DNA of 8,234 bases from Hyphomicrobiales bacterium (GTDB lineage Bacteria > Pseudomonadota > Alphaproteobacteria > Rhizobiales > HXMU1428-3). Below the pieces are notes generated by a model that saw nothing but the letters and a program-made list of their open reading frames with translations, searched no databases and was not told the origin of the DNA. Every line of letters starts with the position of its first letter. Position 1 is the first letter of the stretch. The stretch spans positions 1-8,234 of the forward strand of contig JAJFHW010000059.1 in assembly GCA_021775385.1 (NCBI GenBank). Reading direction: 5' to 3'. Both the position numbers and the translations under genes were made by a program. Below, one piece after another: positions 1 to 5,726 of this stretch.

Positions 1-29
1 AGTGCCCGCCTTCTCAACATCAGGCTCAA

Positions 30-48
30 CGCCCCTCGAAAAAGGGCG
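30..48. repeat. Short hairpin near left edge
   Basis: CGCCC at 30-34 pairs perfectly with GGGCG at 44-48 around a 9-base loop. No T-run follows on the plus strand (the next bases are ATTGATCTTATC), so this is not a convincing intrinsic terminator. It lies where an upstream gene's end or a divergent gene's leader might be. A 5-bp stem can easily arise by chance. Confidence 0.3.
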
Positions 49-165
49 ATTGATCTTATCAATTTAGCTTCTTACGTTGCACCTTACATTGCCTATTTTC
101 ACATTATTGGTACTCAACCAAATTCACTGATAATATTAAACTTTTGTAATAATCAGTTAAATTTG

Positions 166-194
166 TTGACCTGCCATTGTTTAGACATTCTCAT
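166..194 (+). promoter_or_regulatory. Candidate sigma-70-type promoter for the A2M-pbpC operon
   Basis: TTGACC at 166-171 matches 5 of 6 bases of the -35 consensus. A 17-base spacer leads to TCTCAT at 189-194, which matches 4 of 6 bases of TATAAT. This would start transcription near position 200 and give a leader of about 160 nt that contains the 208-259 inverted repeat. The region is AT-rich, so chance matches are expected and the -10 is poor. It is the best plus-strand candidate I found before the A2M gene. Confidence 0.3.
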
Positions 195-207
195 AAGGAG
201 AATAAAA

Positions 208-259
208 ATTTCCAATTTCGAAAAATATCGGGATCAATTTATTTCTCTCAATTGGAAAT
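208..259. repeat. 10-bp perfect inverted repeat in the A2M leader
   Basis: ATTTCCAATT at 208-217 is the exact reverse complement of AATTGGAAAT at 250-259, with 32 bases between the arms. In RNA this could form a long-loop hairpin in the 5' leader about 100 bases before the A2M start codon. In DNA the arms could be two half-sites for a regulator. The arms are AT-rich (70 %), which lowers the significance in this AT-rich stretch. No known operator was recognised. Confidence 0.4.
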
Positions 260-349
260 AATTCATCTTTTTATTTCATTGCTATGCGTTTTTTCTCTCG
301 GTTTTATTAGTTACCTCTGGGAGGAATAGAAAACACACAGAAAATAAAC

Positions 350-353
350 GAGG
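350..353 (+). promoter_or_regulatory. Ribosome binding site of the A2M gene
   Basis: GAGG at 350-353 lies 8 bases before the ATG at 362, a suitable Shine-Dalgarno position that supports this start. A stronger-looking purine box, GGGAGGAA at 319-326, has no start codon at a usable distance downstream. It forms part of the small inverted repeat CCTC-TGG-GAGG (314-324). Confidence 0.65.
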
Positions 354-361
354 TTTAATTC

Positions 362-3300
362 ATGCGCTCTTCTCTTACCTCTCAAAATTCCCTTGGTGGT
401 TATCTGCTCTCCCATTTTAACTTATCCTCACTATTAAGAAGGGTCAGTTTGCGACTATTTTCCCTTTTTGCCATTTTTTCTATTGCGGTTTTGGGAATGG
501 TTGGCGGCTCTATTGCTTTTTCTCCTCAAAAAGCTCATGCACAACCAAGTGAGTTTGCTCATCAAAATTCTATCTATGAAGCTAATCTCTATAAAAGACG
601 ACTTTTGAGAGCGCGCTTAAACGAAAACCAGCCTATTGAAGAGTGGATCAGACGTGCCATTGTTGAACGGGGTGGCGACCCTGAAAATGCACGGCGTTCT
701 TATGAAGCGGCATTAAAGATTGCATCTGAGAAGGCTTCGCTCTGGTTGGAGCTTTCAAAGACCATACAAACTATCTCTTTGCGCAAACCTCGAAATTATA
801 GTCGTCATAAGCTCTATAGAGATGGAACAGGCGCGAGTTACAATGCCTATCGTTTTGCCACAACAGAAGCTATTAAAGCCGATGCTCTTAGTGTTTTAGC
901 TGGCTTTTTAAAAGCGCGGTCTTACTGGCGTCCAGCGCTTGACGCTTATAAAGCTAGCCTTGCAATACAACCAAATGAAACACTTGCTCAGATATATAAA
1001 GAACTGCGCGCTGAAAAAGGGTTTCGCATAGCAAACTATAAGATGAATTCAGACCTTTTGAACCCAAGGCTTTGTGTACAGTTTTCTGAAAATTTATTCG
1101 CCCGTGGCACTGACTATTCAACCTTTGTGAAAATTAACAAACAAGATCCTGATGGTGTGCGGGTTGAGCGCCGCCAAATTTGTATTGATGGGTTTAAGCA
1201 TGGTGAGACGTACAAAGTTTCGCTGCGCCAAGGGCTACCCTCGGTTGTTGGTGAGCAACTTTTAAAAACATCTGATTTGACGGTTTATGTGCGTGACAGA
1301 AGCCCTTCAGTTCGCTTTTCTTCCAAATCTTTTGTTCTTCCAAAATTTGGCCAACGTGGCTTGCCTTTGATGAGCGTGAACACCAAAGTAGCGTCTCTTG
1401 CACTCTATCGTGTTGGCGATAGAAATGTGGTTGGTTCATTGCTTGATGGGCAATTCCAATCTGATCTTGGCACTTATGAGACGGAGCAACTACGCAACCG
1501 TTTTGGTGCTGAAGTTTGGAAGGGTAAGGTCGATATTACAAGCAAGCTTAATAAGGATATCACAACGGCTGTGCCAATTGGCAAAGTGCTGCCAGAGATG
1601 AAACCAGGACTTTATGTTGTACGTGCTTGGCCTACAAACAGTAAATATGGCTCTAAACGCGGATCAACACAGTGGTTTATTATCTCTGATATTGGGCTTT
1701 CAACTTTAAAAGCTCAAAATGGGCTTTATGGATTTGTTCGCAGCATTACCTCTGCTGAGCCCATGGCAAATGCATCAGTGCGCTTACTTGCACGCAATAA
1801 CGAAGTTCTTGGAACTGTGAAAAGTGACGCTAAGGGTATGGTGCATTTTGAAGGTGGGTTGCTTCGAGGAAAAGGCGGCAATAGGCCAGCTCTTTTGGTT
1901 GCGAATGGTGTATCAGGCGATTATGGCTTTGTTGATCTCACGAAAGCTGCTTTTGATTTAACGGACCGCGGTGTTGCCGGCCGGGATGCACCTGGCCCGC
2001 TCGATGGGTTTGTCTTCACTGAACGCGGTGTTTATCGCCCAGGCGAAGATGTGTTTCTAACAGCTCTCCTTCGAGACCAAAACGCGAAAGCCGTTCAAGG
2101 CGTTCCGCTAACTCTTGTGTTCACGCGGCCTGATGGCAAGGAACATAAACGTGTCACTCTCCCTGACCAAGGAGCTGGAGGGCGTAGTTTTGCTCTTCCT
2201 CTTATTCAATCTGCGATGACAGGGACATGGCGTGTACAAGCCTATGGTGATGTCAAAGCGTCTTCAGTTGCGTCGACATCTTTCTTGGTTGAAGATTATG
2301 TACCGGAGCGGATGGAGCTTACGTTGAAGAAGGATAGTGAGCTTTGGTCCAGACAAAACAAGGCCGAAATTCGTGTGGCTGGTTCTTACCTTTATGGTGC
2401 ACCGGCTGCCAAGCATCAGCTGAAGGGTGAGGTGACTATTCAGCGCCGCTCAAAAGGCCTTCAAGGTTTTGAAGGGTTTGAATTTGGCTTAATGGACGAG
2501 AAGTTTCTCAATGTTCACAAGCCTCTTAATAATATTGGACTGTTAAACGAAAAAGGGAAAACGACACTTAATTTAGACTTACCTAATTTTGTTCGCCCGT
2601 CAAAGCCAATTGAAGCCAGGATGAATATTCGTTTACTTGAACCTGGTGGGCGCCAAGTTGTGCGTGCTATCACGCTTCCTGTTGCGAATGAAAAGCCGAT
2701 GATTGGTATCAAGAAGCTTTTCAAATCATCTGACATTAAAACAGGTGAAGTGGCTGAGTTTGAAATTATACGTCTTGATAAACGGGCTAAACGTACATCT
2801 GAAGTTCTGAAATGGGAATTGCTTGATGTTCAGAAAAGCTATCAATGGTATAGCCAAAATGGGCGCTGGCGTTCTGAACCGGTTGTGTACACAAACCGTG
2901 TTGCTAAAGGTGAAGTAACAACATCTGAAGATGGTTCAGTTCAAATTAAAGTACCCGTGAAACGCGGTAACTATCGTCTCGAGGTTGTCTCTAATACATT
3001 TAATCAGTTGGCGGCCAGTACACGTTTTTCTGTTGACTGGCATGCTGCCCGAGATGCTGACACACCTGACATTCTAGAACTGGCAACTCTTAAGTCTACC
3101 TACGACATTGGCGAGAAAGCTACGATCACACTTAAACCGCAAGCAAAAGGCAAAACCCTTATTGCGATTATGAATGAAGCTTTACTTGATGTCCGGGAGG
3201 TATCCCTTGGTGCTGATGGTGGTGACATTGAATTTGACGTTACTTCAAGCTGGGGTGTTGGCGCGTACGCTGTTGCGATGCATTATCACTCGCTTGATGA

Positions 3301-5704
3301 AACAATTAAGCAAATGCCTGGTCGTGCTATTGGTGTGAAATGGCTGAAGACAAGTGAAGCACCACGTAAACTTGAGATTGGTTTGACACTACCTACCAAA
3401 CAAAAAGCCAATGAGACACTGCGTGTGCCGGTTGAAGTGAAAGGTTTGAGTGAAGGCGAGACGGCTTATGTCATGATCTCTGCTGTTGATGAGGGTATTT
3501 TAAGCCTGACCAATTACGCAACACCTCGGCCAGATAAACATTATTATGGTCAACGCCGTCTCTCAGGTGAAATTCGAGATATTTATGGTCATTTGATCAA
3601 TGGCATGAATGGCACTATTGGGCGCATCCGCACTGGCGGTGATGCGGGCGGCTTAGCATTGCAAGGCAAGCCTAATAGCATCAAACCCGTTGCTCTTTAC
3701 TCTGGTATTGTTAAAGTCGATAGCACTGGTAAAGGTGAAATTTCTTTTGAAGTTCCGCAATTTAACGGTCGTTTGCGTGTGATGGCTTATGCTTGGAGTG
3801 ATAAGAAACTTGGCACATTTGAAACCAATTTGATTGTTCGCGACCCAATTGTAACGCTTGCTAGCATGCCGCTGTTTTTAACCAAGGGGGATGCGTCTAA
3901 GCTTTTCTTATCTCTAGATAATGTTGACGGAGCAGAGGGGCTATATAAACTGGATGTTTCTGCTTCTGATAAATTAGAGTTTAATCAAGAAGAGTTTACA
4001 AAACCGCTTGAATTGAAAAAAGGCTCACGGGTGAACTTAGCCCTTTCAATGAGAGCATTAAAGTTAGGCGCTGCTAAAATTGCAGTTAAGCTGACGAATG
4101 ATGCTGGATTTAGCCTTGCACAATCTTATGACATTCACGTGAACCCACCACAGCCTGATGCTTCCTGGCGCACTGTTAAGATGCTTTCATCTAATGGAGG
4201 GAAACTCTCTCTCACGACAGATATATTCGCTGACCTTATTCCTGAGACAGCAAGTGCTTCTGTTACCATTGGTAACAGGGCTGGTCTTGATGTGACCGGA
4301 ATTTTCGAAGCTCTGAAACGCTACCCTTATGGTTGTGCTGAGCAGACAACAAGCCGGGCAATGCCGCTTCTCTATGTCTCTCGTATAGCGCCGCTTTATG
4401 GACAATCCATTGCGAAAGATTTGCCGAAACAAATGCAAAAGGCAATTACTCGTTTGGCTTCCCTGCAAAACAGTCAAGGTGGGTTTGGTCTTTGGTCACC
4501 GCATAGCGCTGATATGTGGTTAACGGCTTATGTCACTGATTTCCTCACCAGAGCAAAAGAGCAGAACCATTCTGTACCGCCTCTGATGATTTCAACTGCG
4601 CTTGCTCGTTTAAAGAACACAGTTAATTTTGCCAGCGACTTTTCTAAAGGAGGTGAGGACTTAGCCTATGCTCTTTATGTGCTAGCACGAAATGGGGAAG
4701 CAAACATTGGTGACCTTCGCTATTATGCTGACACAAAAATTAAAAACTTCTCAACCGCTCTGGCACAGTCTCAAATTGCAGCGAGTCTTGCCATGTATGG
4801 TGACCAGGCTCGTTCGCAAGCCGCTTTTACAGTGGCGTATGAGAGTTTATCTTCACAGCTAAAACAAACAGGCACCGGTTATTATCGCCGTGACTTTGGC
4901 ACAAACCTGCGCGACAGAGCTGCTATTCTGGCATTAAGCGCTGAGGTTAAATCAACAGCAGTGCCGCAAGCTAAGCTTATTAAAGCTGTGGTGCAGGCTC
5001 GCCAGGAAAAGGGCATTACATCCACTCAAGAAAACGCCTGGATGCTTTTGGCAGCGAATGCTCTTGAGAGTACAGACCGGTCGATTTTACTCGAAATTAA
5101 TGGTGAGGAAAAACAGGGTGAGCAGCGTTATAGCTTCACTCCAGCTGAATTATCTAAGGCTCCTTTTTCTGCTACGAACAAAAGCGCTGAAGATATTAAC
5201 GCCATTCTGACCATTCATGGTGCATCTGAGAACCCGTTACCTGCGATAGAAAAAGGAATTGGCTTGAAACGCCAATTCTTTACCATGGCAGGCAAAGAAA
5301 TTTCGTTGATAAATGCCAAACAAAATGATCGTGTTGTTGTGGTTCTTACTATCTCTGACAATGAACATAAGGGGGGGCGGCTGCTTCTCACTGATCGCTT
5401 GCCTGCCGGGTATATGATTGAAAACCCAAAGCTAATGAGCAGTGCGAATTTGCGAGGCTTTAAATGGTTGAAGGTAGGTGCTTATCCAACGCATCAAAGT
5501 TTTAGAGATGATAAATTCGTTGCCGCGTTCAACCTTTCAACTCGCTTTAATAAATCTGAGCCGCGGATGATCCGCGTTGCTTATATTATGCGAGCGGCTT
5601 TCCTTGGTCGGTATATTCATCCAGCAGCCAATGTTGAAGATATGTACAGACCCAACCGGTTTGCGCGAACGAATGCTCAGAATATTTTGATTGAGAAGCC
5701 TTAA
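362..5704 (+). CDS. Alpha-2-macroglobulin family protein (periplasmic protease trap, thioester intact)
   Basis: Large bacterial alpha-2-macroglobulin that traps proteases in the periplasm. The leader is long: Arg26-Arg27, a hydrophobic stretch about 32-53, then AHA|Q at 60/61, a signal peptidase I-type site. There is no lipobox cysteine. Residues about 103-210 contain two TPR-like helical segments. Macroglobulin-type beta domains follow: an MG3-like segment from about 312, an MG2-like domain with the classic box RGVYRPGE at 555-562, and a bait-region-type domain at about 900-1045. A Gly/Arg-rich loop at about 1053-1108 is the likely protease-cleaved bait. The A2M domain spans about 1109-1180. 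The helical thioester domain carries CAEQ at Cys1325-Gln1328, and a C-terminal MG10-like domain covers about 1636-1775. Cys238 and Cys274 are the only other cysteines seen and may form a disulfide. The protein is somewhat longer than E. coli YfhM (about 1650 aa). Start supported by GAGG 8 bases upstream. Family assignment is very secure; domain borders are estimates. Confidence 0.95.
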   Translation: MRSSLTSQNSLGGYLLSHFNLSSLLRRVSLRLFSLFAIFSIAVLGMVGGSIAFSPQKAHAQPSEFAHQNSIYEANLYKRRLLRARLNENQPIEEWIRRAIVERGGDPENARRSYEAALKIASEKASLWLELSKTIQTISLRKPRNYSRHKLYRDGTGASYNAYRFATTEAIKADALSVLAGFLKARSYWRPALDAYKASLAIQPNETLAQIYKELRAEKGFRIANYKMNSDLLNPRLCVQFSENLFARGTDYSTFVKINKQDPDGVRVERRQICIDGFKHGETYKVSLRQGLPSVVGEQLLKTSDLTVYVRDRSPSVRFSSKSFVLPKFGQRGLPLMSVNTKVASLALYRVGDRNVVGSLLDGQFQSDLGTYETEQLRNRFGAEVWKGKVDITSKLNKDITTAVPIGKVLPEMKPGLYVVRAWPTNSKYGSKRGSTQWFIISDIGLSTLKAQNGLYGFVRSITSAEPMANASVRLLARNNEVLGTVKSDAKGMVHFEGGLLRGKGGNRPALLVANGVSGDYGFVDLTKAAFDLTDRGVAGRDAPGPLDGFVFTERGVYRPGEDVFLTALLRDQNAKAVQGVPLTLVFTRPDGKEHKRVTLPDQGAGGRSFALPLIQSAMTGTWRVQAYGDVKASSVASTSFLVEDYVPERMELTLKKDSELWSRQNKAEIRVAGSYLYGAPAAKHQLKGEVTIQRRSKGLQGFEGFEFGLMDEKFLNVHKPLNNIGLLNEKGKTTLNLDLPNFVRPSKPIEARMNIRLLEPGGRQVVRAITLPVANEKPMIGIKKLFKSSDIKTGEVAEFEIIRLDKRAKRTSEVLKWELLDVQKSYQWYSQNGRWRSEPVVYTNRVAKGEVTTSEDGSVQIKVPVKRGNYRLEVVSNTFNQLAASTRFSVDWHAARDADTPDILELATLKSTYDIGEKATITLKPQAKGKTLIAIMNEALLDVREVSLGADGGDIEFDVTSSWGVGAYAVAMHYHSLDETIKQMPGRAIGVKWLKTSEAPRKLEIGLTLPTKQKANETLRVPVEVKGLSEGETAYVMISAVDEGILSLTNYATPRPDKHYYGQRRLSGEIRDIYGHLINGMNGTIGRIRTGGDAGGLALQGKPNSIKPVALYSGIVKVDSTGKGEISFEVPQFNGRLRVMAYAWSDKKLGTFETNLIVRDPIVTLASMPLFLTKGDASKLFLSLDNVDGAEGLYKLDVSASDKLEFNQEEFTKPLELKKGSRVNLALSMRALKLGAAKIAVKLTNDAGFSLAQSYDIHVNPPQPDASWRTVKMLSSNGGKLSLTTDIFADLIPETASASVTIGNRAGLDVTGIFEALKRYPYGCAEQTTSRAMPLLYVSRIAPLYGQSIAKDLPKQMQKAITRLASLQNSQGGFGLWSPHSADMWLTAYVTDFLTRAKEQNHSVPPLMISTALARLKNTVNFASDFSKGGEDLAYALYVLARNGEANIGDLRYYADTKIKNFSTALAQSQIAASLAMYGDQARSQAAFTVAYESLSSQLKQTGTGYYRRDFGTNLRDRAAILALSAEVKSTAVPQAKLIKAVVQARQEKGITSTQENAWMLLAANALESTDRSILLEINGEEKQGEQRYSFTPAELSKAPFSATNKSAEDINAILTIHGASENPLPAIEKGIGLKRQFFTMAGKEISLINAKQNDRVVVVLTISDNEHKGGRLLLTDRLPAGYMIENPKLMSSANLRGFKWLKVGAYPTHQSFRDDKFVAAFNLSTRFNKSEPRMIRVAYIMRAAFLGRYIHPAANVEDMYRPNRFARTNAQNILIEKP
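5371..5377 (+). repeat. G7 homopolymer inside the A2M gene
   Basis: Seven consecutive G bases encode the end of Lys1670 plus Gly1671-Gly1672, within the C-terminal MG10-like domain. The reading frame is intact here. Tracts of this length can slip in replication and are common sites of sequencing error. Confidence 0.85.
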
Positions 5705-5715
5705 GGGCTTAAGGG
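5701..5715 (+). repeat. Tandem TTAAGGG across the A2M stop and gap
   Basis: TTAAGGG occurs at 5701-5707 and again at 5709-5715, separated by one C. The first copy includes the A2M stop codon TAA (5702-5704), and the second holds the AAGGG that may serve as ribosome binding site for pbpC. The two copies look like a small local duplication. No hairpin terminator separates the genes, which supports co-transcription. Confidence 0.6.
5711..5715 (+). promoter_or_regulatory. Possible ribosome binding site of pbpC
   Basis: AAGGG at 5711-5715 lies 11 bases before TTG at 5727, slightly long but usable, and 26 bases before ATG at 5742, which is too far. No purine box sits at a normal distance before the ATG. 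This spacing is the only argument for the TTG start, so it is weak. Reinitiation by ribosomes finishing the A2M gene could also drive translation. Confidence 0.4.
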
Positions 5716-5726
5716 TCTAAACTCAC

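Larger units (their letters stand above)
1..361. other. Upstream intergenic region, left edge unresolved
   Basis: No gene in this stretch can be called with confidence. From the left edge all three plus frames are open for a while, ending at TGA 51-53, TAG 65-67 and TAA 259-261, so the tail of an upstream gene may lie here. The longest frame (86 codons, no ATG) becomes rich in ATA, AAT and TTA codons after about position 120, which looks like AT-rich non-coding DNA. A minus-strand gene could instead begin with the ATG complementary to 18-20, with GAGGGG (complement of 32-37) 11 bases ahead of it, but only about six codons would be visible. A mini-ORF at 284-310 (8 codons, MRFFSRFY) has no ribosome binding site. 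From about position 60 onward the DNA is clearly more AT-rich than the genes. Confidence 0.6.

Noticed and set aside
1..258. 86-codon open frame at the left edge as the end of an upstream gene
   Set aside because: It has no ATG, includes several rare-looking ATA codons and reads like AT-rich spacer; two other frames are also open at the edge, so none can be chosen.
284..310. 8-codon mini-ORF as a leader peptide for attenuation
   Set aside because: No ribosome binding site, no run of one regulatory amino acid, and no terminator/antiterminator pair after it.
1194..1439. Minus-strand ORF inside the A2M gene
   Set aside because: It lies fully within a secure coding sequence and has no domain features; the same holds for the others at 2515-2736, 4187-4477 and 4263-4445.
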